DNA of 15,674 nucleotides from PVC group bacterium (GCA_003566475.1 PXDE01000225.1:1-15674); one strand, 5' to 3'. Shown: positions 6,463-15,368, counted from the first letter of the stretch. The notes: generated by a model not told the origin, from the letters alone. A program made the numbers and translations.

Positions 6463-6491
6463 TTGATGCGGCAACTGGTTGCCGCTAAGGT
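6463..6491 (+). promoter_or_regulatory. Candidate gdh promoter with operator-like palindrome in the spacer
   Basis: TTGATG (6463-6468) and TAAGGT (6486-6491) are 17 bp apart, the optimal sigma-70 spacing, about 55 bp before the gdh Shine-Dalgarno. The spacer is filled by an 18-bp dyad at 6468-6485, with arms gcggcaac/gttgccgc around tg. A repressor bound there would block polymerase directly. The dyad does not match the GGAA-N6-TTCC operator known for methanogen NrpR, so the binding protein is unknown. Confidence 0.5.
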
Positions 6492-6537
6492 GGCGCAATC
6501 TTGATTCACGCCCGGCATGGGGCCTGGCGGTATCGAC

Positions 6538-6544
6538 GGAGGAG
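6538..6544 (+). promoter_or_regulatory. Shine-Dalgarno that fixes the gdh start
   Basis: GGAGGAG lies 7 nt before the ATG at 6552. It is the strongest ribosome-binding site in the unique half and rules against the upstream TTG start at 6501. The mirror site is at 9131-9137. Confidence 0.8.
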
Positions 6545-6551
6545 ACGAGCG

Positions 6552-7802
6552 ATGGATGACCGACTGAATCCTTTCAAGATCGCCCAGGTGCAGTTCGACG
6601 CGGCGGCGGAGATGCTGGGGCTGGATCCGGCCATGCGCGAAGTGCTGCGCTGGCCCATGCGGGAATACAAATTCACCATCCCCCTGAAGATGGACGATGG
6701 ATCGGTGGAGGTTTTCCACGCCTACCGGGTGCAGTACAACGACGCCCGCGGCCCCAACAAGGGCGGCCTCCGGTGGCATCCGGACGAAACCCTCGACACC
6801 GTTCGGGCCCTCGCGGCCTGGATGACCTGGAAGTGCGCGGTGGTGGACATTCCCCTCGGCGGCGGCAAGGGCGGCGTCACCTGCGACCCCAAGAAGCTCT
6901 CCGACCGCGAGAAGGAGCGGCTGGCCCGGGGCTGGATGCGGGTCATGGCCCGCGAGCTGGGCGAACATCGCGACGTGCCCGCGCCGGACGTCTACACCAC
7001 CCCGCAGATCATGGCCTGGATGATGGACGAGTACGAGGTCATCACCGGTCGGTCCCATCCGGGGGTCATCACGGGCAAGCCGCTGCCTCTGGGCGGCTCC
7101 CAGGGCCGGGGCGACGCCACCGCCCGTGGCGGCATCTTCACCGTGCGCGAGGCCTGCAAGCTTCTGGGCGTGGATCCCAAGGGCACCTATGCCATCCAGG
7201 GGTTCGGCAACGCGGGCCAGTACGCGGCCCTGCTCCATCCGGAGATCCTGGGCGGAGGCAAGCTGGTGGCCGCCTCCGACACCAGCGGCGCGGTGTACTC
7301 GGCCGACGGTCTCGACCCCAAGGCGCTGGTCGACCACAAGCTCAAGACCGGCAAGCTCAGCGGGTTCCCGGGCGCGGAGAAGCTCGATCCCGACAAGATC
7401 CTCGAACTCGAGGTGGACATCCTCTATCCGTCGGCCCTGGAGAACGTCATCACCGACGAGAACGCGGACAAGATCAAGGCCAGGATCGTGTGCGAGCTGG
7501 CCAACGGTCCCACCACCCCCGAGGCCGACACCCGGCTCCACCTCAACGGCGTGCATGTGATCCCCGACTTCCTGGCCAACGCGGGCGGGGTCACCGTGAG
7601 CTACTTCGAGCAGGTGCAGGGCACCTACAACTACTACTGGTCGCTGGAGGAGGTGCACCGCCAGCTCGACGCCCGGATGACCAAGGCCTACGACGACGTC
7701 TTCAAGATGGCCAAGGCCAAGGACGTGCACATGCGCCTGGCCGCCTATCTGGTGGCGGTCAAGCGTGTGGCCGAGGCGGTCAGGCTCCGCGGCTGGGTCT
7801 GA
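6552..7802 (+). CDS. gdhA: Glutamate dehydrogenase (Glu/Leu/Phe/Val dehydrogenase family)
   Basis: The enzyme reversibly converts 2-oxoglutarate and ammonium to glutamate with NAD(P)H. The ATG at 6552 is chosen because GGAGGAG ends 7 nt upstream; a longer frame from a TTG at 6501 lacks this and adds only Arg-rich sequence. The 416-residue length is normal. Substrate-site lysines lie in GPNKGG (Lys70), MTWKCAV (Lys94) and IPLGGGKGGV (Lys106, catalytic type), with the catalytic Asp in DVPAPDVYT (Asp146). The Rossmann nucleotide loop is GFGNAG (217-222), followed by ASDTSG (241-246). Later signatures are LYPSALENVI, ELANGPTTPEAD and IPDFLANAGGVTVSYFEQVQ (337-356). Coenzyme preference cannot be read with confidence. 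It is divergent from the NrpR-like gene, and its stop codon abuts the symmetry axis of the window. Confidence 0.96.
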   Translation: MDDRLNPFKIAQVQFDAAAEMLGLDPAMREVLRWPMREYKFTIPLKMDDGSVEVFHAYRVQYNDARGPNKGGLRWHPDETLDTVRALAAWMTWKCAVVDIPLGGGKGGVTCDPKKLSDREKERLARGWMRVMARELGEHRDVPAPDVYTTPQIMAWMMDEYEVITGRSHPGVITGKPLPLGGSQGRGDATARGGIFTVREACKLLGVDPKGTYAIQGFGNAGQYAALLHPEILGGGKLVAASDTSGAVYSADGLDPKALVDHKLKTGKLSGFPGAEKLDPDKILELEVDILYPSALENVITDENADKIKARIVCELANGPTTPEADTRLHLNGVHVIPDFLANAGGVTVSYFEQVQGTYNYYWSLEEVHRQLDARMTKAYDDVFKMAKAKDVHMRLAAYLVAVKRVAEAVRLRGWV

Positions 7803-7872
7803 TTCCCGACCGCATCCCCGACGGCCCGGGCCCCCGCGCGGGGGCCCGGGCCGTCGGGGATGCGGTCGGGAA
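7803..7872. terminator. GC-rich dyad at the fold point, probable gdh terminator
   Basis: This 70-bp spacer separates the two tail-to-tail gdh stop codons and is wholly self-complementary. Its centre (7820-7855) is an 18-bp G+C-only-like arm meeting its complement at gcgc. A natural gene-end hairpin is expected here, but the outer part of the stem cannot be separated from the window-wide symmetry. No T-tract is visible, possibly because the true downstream flank has been replaced by the mirror copy. Confidence 0.55.
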
Positions 7873-9123
7873 TCAGACCCAGCCGCGGAGCCTGACCGCC
7901 TCGGCCACACGCTTGACCGCCACCAGATAGGCGGCCAGGCGCATGTGCACGTCCTTGGCCTTGGCCATCTTGAAGACGTCGTCGTAGGCCTTGGTCATCC
8001 GGGCGTCGAGCTGGCGGTGCACCTCCTCCAGCGACCAGTAGTAGTTGTAGGTGCCCTGCACCTGCTCGAAGTAGCTCACGGTGACCCCGCCCGCGTTGGC
8101 CAGGAAGTCGGGGATCACATGCACGCCGTTGAGGTGGAGCCGGGTGTCGGCCTCGGGGGTGGTGGGACCGTTGGCCAGCTCGCACACGATCCTGGCCTTG
8201 ATCTTGTCCGCGTTCTCGTCGGTGATGACGTTCTCCAGGGCCGACGGATAGAGGATGTCCACCTCGAGTTCGAGGATCTTGTCGGGATCGAGCTTCTCCG
8301 CGCCCGGGAACCCGCTGAGCTTGCCGGTCTTGAGCTTGTGGTCGACCAGCGCCTTGGGGTCGAGACCGTCGGCCGAGTACACCGCGCCGCTGGTGTCGGA
8401 GGCGGCCACCAGCTTGCCTCCGCCCAGGATCTCCGGATGGAGCAGGGCCGCGTACTGGCCCGCGTTGCCGAACCCCTGGATGGCATAGGTGCCCTTGGGA
8501 TCCACGCCCAGAAGCTTGCAGGCCTCGCGCACGGTGAAGATGCCGCCACGGGCGGTGGCGTCGCCCCGGCCCTGGGAGCCGCCCAGAGGCAGCGGCTTGC
8601 CCGTGATGACCCCCGGATGGGACCGACCGGTGATGACCTCGTACTCGTCCATCATCCAGGCCATGATCTGCGGGGTGGTGTAGACGTCCGGCGCGGGCAC
8701 GTCGCGATGTTCGCCCAGCTCGCGGGCCATGACCCGCATCCAGCCCCGGGCCAGCCGCTCCTTCTCGCGGTCGGAGAGCTTCTTGGGGTCGCAGGTGACG
8801 CCGCCCTTGCCGCCGCCGAGGGGAATGTCCACCACCGCGCACTTCCAGGTCATCCAGGCCGCGAGGGCCCGAACGGTGTCGAGGGTTTCGTCCGGATGCC
8901 ACCGGAGGCCGCCCTTGTTGGGGCCGCGGGCGTCGTTGTACTGCACCCGGTAGGCGTGGAAAACCTCCACCGATCCATCGTCCATCTTCAGGGGGATGGT
9001 GAATTTGTATTCCCGCATGGGCCAGCGCAGCACTTCGCGCATGGCCGGATCCAGCCCCAGCATCTCCGCCGCCGCGTCGAACTGCACCTGGGCGATCTTG
9101 AAAGGATTCAGTCGGTCATCCAT
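7873..9123 (-). CDS. gdhA: Glutamate dehydrogenase, mirror copy
   Basis: This is the exact reverse complement of the gene at 6552-7802, encoding the same 416 residues with Lys70, Lys94, Lys106, Asp146 and the GFGNAG loop intact. The two stop codons face each other across 70 bp. If the inverted repeat is an artefact, this copy does not exist as a separate gene. If the repeat is real, gene dosage would be doubled. The start is set by the mirrored GGAGGAG at 9131-9137. Confidence 0.93.
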   Translation of the reverse strand: MDDRLNPFKIAQVQFDAAAEMLGLDPAMREVLRWPMREYKFTIPLKMDDGSVEVFHAYRVQYNDARGPNKGGLRWHPDETLDTVRALAAWMTWKCAVVDIPLGGGKGGVTCDPKKLSDREKERLARGWMRVMARELGEHRDVPAPDVYTTPQIMAWMMDEYEVITGRSHPGVITGKPLPLGGSQGRGDATARGGIFTVREACKLLGVDPKGTYAIQGFGNAGQYAALLHPEILGGGKLVAASDTSGAVYSADGLDPKALVDHKLKTGKLSGFPGAEKLDPDKILELEVDILYPSALENVITDENADKIKARIVCELANGPTTPEADTRLHLNGVHVIPDFLANAGGVTVSYFEQVQGTYNYYWSLEEVHRQLDARMTKAYDDVFKMAKAKDVHMRLAAYLVAVKRVAEAVRLRGWV

Positions 9124-9183
9124 CGCTCGTCTCCTCCGTCGATACCGCCAGGCCCCATGCCGGGCGTGAATCAAGATTGCGCC

Positions 9184-9212
9184 ACCTTAGCGGCAACCAG
9201 TTGCCGCATCAA
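9184..9212 (-). promoter_or_regulatory. Candidate gdh promoter and dyad, mirror copy
   Basis: This mirrors 6463-6491: TTGATG, 17-bp spacer holding the 18-bp dyad (9190-9207), TAAGGT, read on the minus strand toward the second gdh copy. Confidence 0.48.
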
Positions 9213-9300
9213 GAGATTTCCGATGGATCGAGTCGATTTTATTTCTGCCGTTAATGCGCCCATAGTCGGCCGGGGCGCAGGTTGTCAGAAACCAACTACA

Positions 9301-9319
9301 GGCAATATTGCCGTATGAT
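9301..9319 (+). promoter_or_regulatory. Candidate nrpR promoter, mirror copy
   Basis: GGCAATATTGCC (9301-9312) is followed by cg-flanked TATGAT (9314-9319), read on the plus strand toward the second NrpR-like gene. It is identical to the site at 6356-6374. Confidence 0.38.
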
Positions 9320-9366
9320 ATTGACCCCATCCTCTTTTCCGGACACCATGGGTCCATGAAAAAGGG

Positions 9367-9594
9367 TCTGTCCCTAACCCCCCTCCAGGGCCTGTCCCTT
9401 GGCACGCCGGTCCATCTGGCAGGGTCTGTCCCCACCACAGAAGACCTGTCCCTTGGCCGCAAGGCCTGTCCCCACCACAGAAGACCTGTCCCTAGACGGC
9501 GGGGTCTGGCCCTAGCGGGAAGGGTCTGTCCCCAATGGGGAAGACCTGTCCCTAGCGGGAGGGGCCTGTCCCTAACGGGGAAGACCTGTCCCTT
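9367..9594. repeat. 20-bp-period array, mirror copy
   Basis: This is the mirror of 6081-6308. Read in the nrpR sense the core is GRYCTGTCCC. The last unit ends a few bases before the purine-rich ribosome-binding site of the gene starting at 9607. Confidence 0.84.
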
Positions 9595-9606
9595 GGGGGA
9601 GGGGGC

Positions 9607-10683
9607 ATGAACCCGGAGAAGCGGAGGGTGCGGACGGCCATCCTGCGGATTCTCGCCGAGGACGGGGGGGGCATGGGCAGCGCGGCGGTGGCCCGCGACT
9701 TGCAGGCGGCCGGGACCGAACTGCGGCCCCGCATGGTCCGGAACTACCTGATGGATCTCGACCGCATGGGGTACACAGAGAACCTCGGGCGGGGCGGACG
9801 GCGCATCACCGAGGCCGGCCGGGCCGAGCTGGAGAAGGCGTCGGCGGCAGAAACGGTGGGCCTGGCCGCCGCCCGGATCGACGAGCTGGTCTACCGGATG
9901 TCCCTGGATCCCGGGCAACGATCCGGGGCCGTGGTCGTAAACGCCTCCCGCATCCGCGCCGCCGACTTCCCGACCGCCGCCGAGGCCATGGCCCAGGTCA
10001 TGACCTCGGGGCTGGCCATGGGCCGGCTGGCCGCGGCGGGCGGCGAGGGCGAACGGTTCGCGGGCGGCCGCCTGGCCTACGGCGAGGTCGGGGTGGCCAC
10101 GGTGTGCAGCGTCACCCTCAACGGCGCCTTCCGGCTGGCCGGAATCCCCATGCACTCCCGGTTCGGCGGGCTGCTCGAGATGCGCGACCACCGGCCGCTC
10201 CGGTTCACCCAGATCATCCACTACGAGGGAACCACCATCGACCCCCTGCAGGTGTTCATCAAGGGCAAGATGACCCGGGTCCGCGAGGCCACCCTCACCG
10301 GGGCCGGGGTGATCGGCGCCGGGTTCCGCGAGATCCCCGCCGTCGCCCTCCCCGAGGCCGGCAAGGTGATCCGTCGCCTGGAAACCCTGGGGCTCGGCTG
10401 CGTGCTCGCGGTGGGCCGCCCGGGACGGCCCCTGTTTGACGTGCCGGTCTCCCCCGGCCGGGTCGGCCTGGTGGTGGCCGCCGGGCTCAACGCCATGGCC
10501 GCGATCGAGGAGGCCGGCATCGAGACCCACAACCAGGCCATGGCCTGCCTCCTGCCCTTCGAATCCCTGGTCCCCGCCGAATCCCTCGCCGCGCGGATGG
10601 TCACCTCCCCGGATCTCCAGCGCCGCCTCGCCACCCTTTCCGCCCAGGACCGCGAGGGGCGGGAGCACGGGCTGTTCGAGTAG
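9607..10683 (+). CDS. nrpR: NrpR-like transcriptional regulator, mirror copy
   Basis: The sequence is identical to the minus-strand gene at 4992-6068: winged helix at residues 5-72 and a DUF128/NrpR domain at about 80-320. In this orientation the leader is easy to read: candidate TATGAT at 9314, then the 20-bp array, then gggggaggggg directly before the ATG. The pcm copy follows 52 bp downstream on the same strand. Confidence 0.87.
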   Translation: MNPEKRRVRTAILRILAEDGGGMGSAAVARDLQAAGTELRPRMVRNYLMDLDRMGYTENLGRGGRRITEAGRAELEKASAAETVGLAAARIDELVYRMSLDPGQRSGAVVVNASRIRAADFPTAAEAMAQVMTSGLAMGRLAAAGGEGERFAGGRLAYGEVGVATVCSVTLNGAFRLAGIPMHSRFGGLLEMRDHRPLRFTQIIHYEGTTIDPLQVFIKGKMTRVREATLTGAGVIGAGFREIPAVALPEAGKVIRRLETLGLGCVLAVGRPGRPLFDVPVSPGRVGLVVAAGLNAMAAIEEAGIETHNQAMACLLPFESLVPAESLAARMVTSPDLQRRLATLSAQDREGREHGLFE

Positions 10684-10735
10684 GGCCGACTCTTCGTGCC
10701 TTGCCATCCCGGGCGTGCCGACGTAGCCTCCCAGC

Positions 10736-11461
10736 ATGGCTGGCATGCGTTCCTCCACAATCATGACCGGGCTTGCGGCGCTGGTGCTCCTGACTTCCGC
10801 CGCCCGGGCCGACGAGGACACGGCGGCGACCCGGGCCGCCCGGGAGCGGCTGGTGCGGACGACCATCGAGGCCCGCGGGATCGACGACGAGGCCACCCTC
10901 AACGCGATGCGGCGCGTCCCCCGCCACCGGTTCGTCCCCGAGAACCAGCGCCGGTTCGCCTACGAGGACCGGCCTCTGCCCATCGGCTACGGGCAGACCA
11001 TCTCCCAGCCCTACATCGTGGCCTACATGACCGCCATCGTCGGGATCGACGCCGACGCGAAGGTGCTGGAGATCGGCGCGGGCAGCGGGTACCAGGCCGC
11101 GGTGCTGGCCGAGATCACCGAGCAGGTGTACACGATCGAGATCGTGCCCGAGCTGGCCCGATGGGCGGAGGCCCGTCTGAAGGCGGCCGGGTATGACCAG
11201 GTGAAGGTCAAGGAGGCCGACGGCTACCACGGCTGGGCCGAGCATGGCCCGTTCGACGCCATCGTGGTCACCGCCGCCGCCCCGCACATCCCGCCCCCGC
11301 TGCTCGCCCAGCTCAAGGACGGCGGGCGAATGATCATCCCCGTGGGCTCGCCCTACCTCACCCAGCAGCTCGTGCTGGTCGAGAAGGAGGGCGACCGCGT
11401 GCGCACCCGGAACCTGATGCCCGTCCGCTTCGTGCCGTTCACCCGGGCGCGGGAGCGATAG
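10736..11461 (+). CDS. pcm: Protein-L-isoaspartate O-methyltransferase, mirror copy
   Basis: Identical to the gene at 4214-4939. It carries the signal-like N-terminus, PIGYGQTISQPYIVAYM and the SAM loop EIGAGSGYQ. The alternative ATG lies at 10745. Its TAG stop is 4 nt before the ATG of the esterase-family copy, with GGGAG for that next gene placed inside the last pcm codons. Confidence 0.94.
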   Translation: MAGMRSSTIMTGLAALVLLTSAARADEDTAATRAARERLVRTTIEARGIDDEATLNAMRRVPRHRFVPENQRRFAYEDRPLPIGYGQTISQPYIVAYMTAIVGIDADAKVLEIGAGSGYQAAVLAEITEQVYTIEIVPELARWAEARLKAAGYDQVKVKEADGYHGWAEHGPFDAIVVTAAAPHIPPPLLAQLKDGGRMIIPVGSPYLTQQLVLVEKEGDRVRTRNLMPVRFVPFTRARER

Positions 11462-11465
11462 GCGG

Positions 11466-12917
11466 ATGCCGACAACCGGTCCAGAGCGAGGGTCGGCGGC
11501 GGGGGCGGGCGCGGGCGATCTGTCCGGCGGTGGGGTCGGGCAGGAATGCCCGACCTACGTGGGGCCGGCGCGATCCGCGTGGCGCGGGTTCCCATGCATC
11601 GCCCTGGTGTGCGGGCTGGCCCTGGCTTCGTCGGCGCGGGCGGACATGGCGGAGCTGTCGGCGGCCTACCGGGCGCATGCCGCGCCGCTGCGGTCCCCGG
11701 ACGACCTGGCCGGGCTGCTCCGCGACGCGGGCGGACGCCGCCGGGTGCTGCTGGGCGAGGCCACCCACGGCACGGCCGAGTTCTACACCTGGCGGGCGGA
11801 GATCTCGCGTCGGCTCATCGCCGACCACGGCTTCTCGTTCGTGGCCGTGGAAGGCGACTGGGTGTCAATGTGGCGGCTGAACCGGTACGTCACCCACCAG
11901 CCCGGCGCGGGGGAGAGCGCGGAGGCGATTCTGCGCGGCTTCGACCGCTGGCCCCGCTGGATGTGGGCCAACCGTGAATTCGCGGAGTTCGCGGAATGGC
12001 TGCGCGAACACAACGCGGACCGACCGCCCGAGGCCCGGGCCGGCCTCTACGGCAAGGACGTCTACGATGCCTGGGGGGCCATGGACCTGGTGCTGGCCTT
12101 CCATCGCGAGCACCATCCGGACCGCGCCGAAGGCGTGGCCCGCCGCTACCGGACCTTCGCGGAGCACCGGAACGATCCGGGCGGCTACGCCCGGGCCATG
12201 GCGGTGAGCGTGGGTGATCCCGGCCACGACCTCCGCGAGGCCTTCCGCGAGACGCAGGCCCGCTGGGAAGAGGCCGAAGGCGCGGCCCGCGAAACCGCGT
12301 TCGCGGCCAAGCAGGCGGCGTTCGTAGTGAAGGCGGCCGACCGCCACTACCGGGCCATGGTCCAGCCCGGGGCCGCCTCCTGGAACCACCGGGCGGACGG
12401 GATGGAGGCCACGGTGGAGCGGCTGGGCCGACGCCACGGCCCCGAGGCCCGCGGCATCGTCTGGGCCCACAACACCCATATCGGCGACGCCCGGGCCACC
12501 GATATGATGCGGGCGGGCATGCGGAACATCGGTCAGCTCGCCCGGGAGGCCCATGGGCCGGACCAGGTGTTTTCGGTGGGCTTCTCCACCGCCCAGGGCC
12601 GCGCCCTGGCCGCCCGCCAGTGGGAGGGCCGCCGCGAGGCCATGCTCCTGCCCGCGCCCCGGGCCGACAGCCTCGACGCCATCCTGCTGGGCATGGGCCT
12701 GGGCGACACGGTGGTCCGGTTCCCGCCCGCCCGCGACCGGGGCGAGGCGCTGGTCCGCACGGTCGGCCACCGGGCCGTCGGGGTGGTGTTCGTGCCCGAA
12801 CACGAGCGCCAGCGCAACTACGTGCCCACCCGGCCCGCCTCGCGGTACAACGCCATCCTCTTCATCGAATCCACCTCCGCCCTCCGCCCCCTGCACGAGC
12901 GCGAGGACGGGCGGTAG
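11466..12917 (+). CDS. Erythromycin esterase family protein, mirror copy
   Basis: Identical to the gene at 2758-4209, with GEATHG, VEGDW and WAHNTH motifs. The alternative GTG start lies at 11559, just past the REP-like palindrome at 11535-11554. That start would give a 452-residue precursor with a properly placed signal peptide. The substrate is unknown. Confidence 0.89.
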   Translation: MPTTGPERGSAAGAGAGDLSGGGVGQECPTYVGPARSAWRGFPCIALVCGLALASSARADMAELSAAYRAHAAPLRSPDDLAGLLRDAGGRRRVLLGEATHGTAEFYTWRAEISRRLIADHGFSFVAVEGDWVSMWRLNRYVTHQPGAGESAEAILRGFDRWPRWMWANREFAEFAEWLREHNADRPPEARAGLYGKDVYDAWGAMDLVLAFHREHHPDRAEGVARRYRTFAEHRNDPGGYARAMAVSVGDPGHDLREAFRETQARWEEAEGAARETAFAAKQAAFVVKAADRHYRAMVQPGAASWNHRADGMEATVERLGRRHGPEARGIVWAHNTHIGDARATDMMRAGMRNIGQLAREAHGPDQVFSVGFSTAQGRALAARQWEGRREAMLLPAPRADSLDAILLGMGLGDTVVRFPPARDRGEALVRTVGHRAVGVVFVPEHERQRNYVPTRPASRYNAILFIESTSALRPLHEREDGR

Positions 12918-13001
12918 GCCGACCGCGCCCCCCGGGCGAATAAACCGGCGGAGGCCGGCGTCAGAAGCGGTGACAGGCAACCCCACCACGGAGTGCGATC
13001 C

Positions 13002-13682
13002 ATGAACCGGTTCCCGCGCATGCTGATGACCCTTGGCCTGGCCGCCGCCAGCCTTCCCGTCTTCGCCCAGCACTATCGGGTGGACCCCGACCGCCGCGCC
13101 CCCCGCGCGGGCCGCGACGGCTGGGTCGAGATCGCCGAACTCACCGCCCGCCGGGGCGAGCCCAAGGAAGTGACGGTGGGCTACGAGATCATCCAGATCC
13201 GCATTGAGGCGGTGGCGGAGACGGTCATCATCAACACCATCGTCACCCGCGAGGGACCGCGCACCACCCCCCACCGGGTGGGCGGGCGATTTACCGCAGG
13301 CCAGAACCATGTGGTGGATCTCGGCGAGCCGAAAATGGTGACCGGTCTGCGGATCAGCGACGACAACCGCGGCCGCTACAAGGTGTATGTTCGGCCCGCG
13401 CCGGCCCGCCGGTCGCAGCCGGCCCCGGCGCCGTCCCGGGGCGGTTACGCGCAGCCCCGTCACGTCCCGACCCATGCGGTCGCGCCCCGCGCCGCCGGCG
13501 GATATGGCTGGAGACCCTCGCCCCCGCCCCCTGCCTCGGCCTGCGCCTGCTCCGCCTGCCGGTCGCCCCACGCGCATGCGGGCTCTCCGCCCCATGGACA
13601 CCGGCACCATTCCGCCCCGCCCCCTCCGCCGACCTGGAACCAGATCTGGCGCTGGGATCCTTGGGCGGGACGGTGGTTCTGA
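13002..13682 (+). CDS. Secreted protein of unknown function, mirror copy
   Basis: Identical to the gene at 1993-2673. GGAG at 12990-12993 and an 8-nt spacing select the ATG at 13002 over the GTG at 12993. It has a signal peptide, a beta-rich middle and a Pro/His/Cys-rich tail ending in a Trp-rich segment. It lies 84 bp after the esterase-family copy. Confidence 0.73.
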   Translation: MNRFPRMLMTLGLAAASLPVFAQHYRVDPDRRAPRAGRDGWVEIAELTARRGEPKEVTVGYEIIQIRIEAVAETVIINTIVTREGPRTTPHRVGGRFTAGQNHVVDLGEPKMVTGLRISDDNRGRYKVYVRPAPARRSQPAPAPSRGGYAQPRHVPTHAVAPRAAGGYGWRPSPPPPASACACSACRSPHAHAGSPPHGHRHHSAPPPPPTWNQIWRWDPWAGRWF

Positions 13683-13833
13683 GCGACGCGAGCCGCCTAT
13701 TCCCTGTCCAGACCTTGGACGAAATTGTCCAGAGGTTGGACGGCGCATGGGAGTGTCGCCGCCATCCTGCCGCCACCGCCGGACGTGGCTGCCGCCGTGC
13801 CGTCACGGGGCCGGAAGGAAGCGACGCTCCGGG

Positions 13834-14424
13834 TCAGGGGTCCAGCAGCGAGGCCGAGCCCGGCTGGAGCGCCGGGGCCAGAATATCGGGAAACGAGTCC
13901 GAGGTGCCTTGGCCCACGCTTCGGGGGGCGGGATCCAGCCATTCGGTGGTGAGGCCAACCGGGGCGACCGCTCCGGGAAGAGAGAGGGCGGGGCGGCTCG
14001 GGTTCTGCCGAAGGAACTCCTCGAAGGTGGGAAAGGACGAGTCGTCGGCGATGCTCCAATCCACCCCCCCGGGGGCCGGAGCGGCCCAGTCGGCGGGCGG
14101 CGGGCTGTCCTCGGACAGGGAGAGGATGGCGAGGTCCGACGAGCCGTCCGCCGGCGGGGACGCAGGGGGCCGGGCGGTCTCGGTCCCGGGGTCGACGCGG
14201 GGCATCAGGAAGAAGGCGGCGGCCAGTGCGGCGGCCAGAGCCCCGTAGCGGAGGCCGGGCAGGGCCAGCCAGGCCGCGACGGGATTCGGCGCCGAGGCGG
14301 CCACCTCGGCGTGGATCCGCTGGAACAGCGCCTCCTGACGGATCGGATCCGGAGTCTCGTAGCGCTTGAGCCGGAGGAGATCGGCCACCGGGTCGGAGGA
14401 ATCGGGGTTGTCGGGTCGGGTCAT
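13834..14424 (-). CDS. Probable anti-sigma membrane protein, mirror copy
   Basis: Identical to the gene at 1251-1841, with a cytoplasmic N-terminus carrying DLLRLKRYE, one membrane helix at residues 57-76 and a Pro-rich outer part. It overlaps the sigma copy by 4 bp. The convergent spacer 13683-13833 repeats the two GTCCA-N5-TGGAC dyads (13706-13720 and 13727-13741). Confidence 0.73.
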   Translation of the reverse strand: MTRPDNPDSSDPVADLLRLKRYETPDPIRQEALFQRIHAEVAASAPNPVAAWLALPGLRYGALAAALAAAFFLMPRVDPGTETARPPASPPADGSSDLAILSLSEDSPPPADWAAPAPGGVDWSIADDSSFPTFEEFLRQNPSRPALSLPGAVAPVGLTTEWLDPAPRSVGQGTSDSFPDILAPALQPGSASLLDP

Positions 14425-15056
14425 GGGCGCTTTGTATACTCCGCCAGTTCTCCCTGAAGCTGCTTCCGCGCGTAGAACAGGCGCGACCTCACCGTGCCTT
14501 CGGACACGCCGACCATGCGGGAAATCTGCTCATGGGGGATACCTTGAATGTCGTGGAGGACGACCACCGTCCTGTGCTTTTCGGACAGCTTCTGAAGGGC
14601 TTCGTTCAACTTTTTCTGAAGCTCGTTCAGGTTCACCTCCCGGCGGGGGGTGATCCGGGCCGACAGCTCGACGAAGGCGGGGTCGCGCTCGATGCCCCCG
14701 TCCACATCGTCGAGGCTGGGGGCCTGCCGTCGCTTGCGCTTCTTGAGGAAGTTGATGGCCCGGTTGACCGCGATCCGGTAGATCCAGGTGTAGAACGAGG
14801 ACTGGCCGCGGAACTTGCCCAGCGAGCGGTAGGCGCGGACGAAGGCGTCCTGGACCAGATCCTCGGCGTCGTGCCGGTTGCTGGTCATGTTGTAGGCGAG
14901 GGCGTAGATGCGGTCGCGGTACTTCAGGACCAGCCGGTCGTAGGCGTCGGTGTCGCCCTCCCGGGCGCGGCGGATCAGCTCCAGATCCTCCTCGCGGGAG
15001 GTCCGGGCGTCGGGCTCGTCGTCGGACGGCGTTGTCAGGGGCTTGGAGGGGGTCAT
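14421..15056 (-). CDS. ECF-type sigma factor, mirror copy
   Basis: Identical to the gene at 619-1254, with the region 2 DAEDLVQD motif and region 4 helix-turn-helix intact. As on the left, the stretch from here to the window edge (15057-15674) holds no gene, only the hairpin and heptamer repeats. Confidence 0.94.
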   Translation of the reverse strand: MTPSKPLTTPSDDEPDARTSREEDLELIRRAREGDTDAYDRLVLKYRDRIYALAYNMTSNRHDAEDLVQDAFVRAYRSLGKFRGQSSFYTWIYRIAVNRAINFLKKRKRRQAPSLDDVDGGIERDPAFVELSARITPRREVNLNELQKKLNEALQKLSEKHRTVVVLHDIQGIPHEQISRMVGVSEGTVRSRLFYARKQLQGELAEYTKRP

Positions 15057-15137
15057 GCCGGGGCAACCATGGCCCCCAGACTGCCCGAGGCGGGGGCGGG
15101 GGTCAATCCGCAGGGGCGGAAGAGCGAGGGGTCAGGA

Positions 15138-15236
15138 GTCAGAGGTCAGTGCCCGCCTCTGAACCCCAGGGTTCAGCCGGATGAGGGGTGAGACGGCGGG
15201 CCCGATTCGGGATGCGGGATACGGGATGCGGGATGC
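15138..15236. repeat. Spacer module B, mirror copy
   Basis: Reverse complement of 439-537. The hairpin is at 15159-15176 and the gggatgc heptamers at 15209-15236. Confidence 0.63.
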
Positions 15237-15245
15237 ATGCCAGTG

Positions 15246-15368
15246 CCTCGCTGTCTGTGACAGCGAGGGCGCATGTGCCGCGCCTGGCTGGAGGAAGGCT
15301 CGACCATGGCTTCTCTTCCGCCCGGGATGGCTCGTTCCATGCGCGGTCCGCTGTCACAGACAGCGGAC
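15246..15368. repeat. REPIN-like hairpin pair, mirror copy
   Basis: Reverse complement of 307-429, with hairpins at 15246-15268 and 15346-15368. Confidence 0.63.

Noticed and set aside
4773..6488. 571-residue plus-strand open frame through the NrpR-like gene and the repeat array
   Set aside because: It is antisense to a clearly conserved protein and reads through the 20-bp repeats (WGQ and GTG-like periodic translation), so it is a shadow.
7803..7872. Protelomerase-type telomere site
   Set aside because: The dyad would fit a closed hairpin end in shape, but no protelomerase gene is present and a GC-rich terminator stem explains the local sequence more simply. It is kept only as an alternative in the palindrome finding.
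6357..7910. 517-residue frame antisense to gdh crossing the axis
   Set aside because: It depends on the fold-back junction and is antisense to a well-conserved dehydrogenase.
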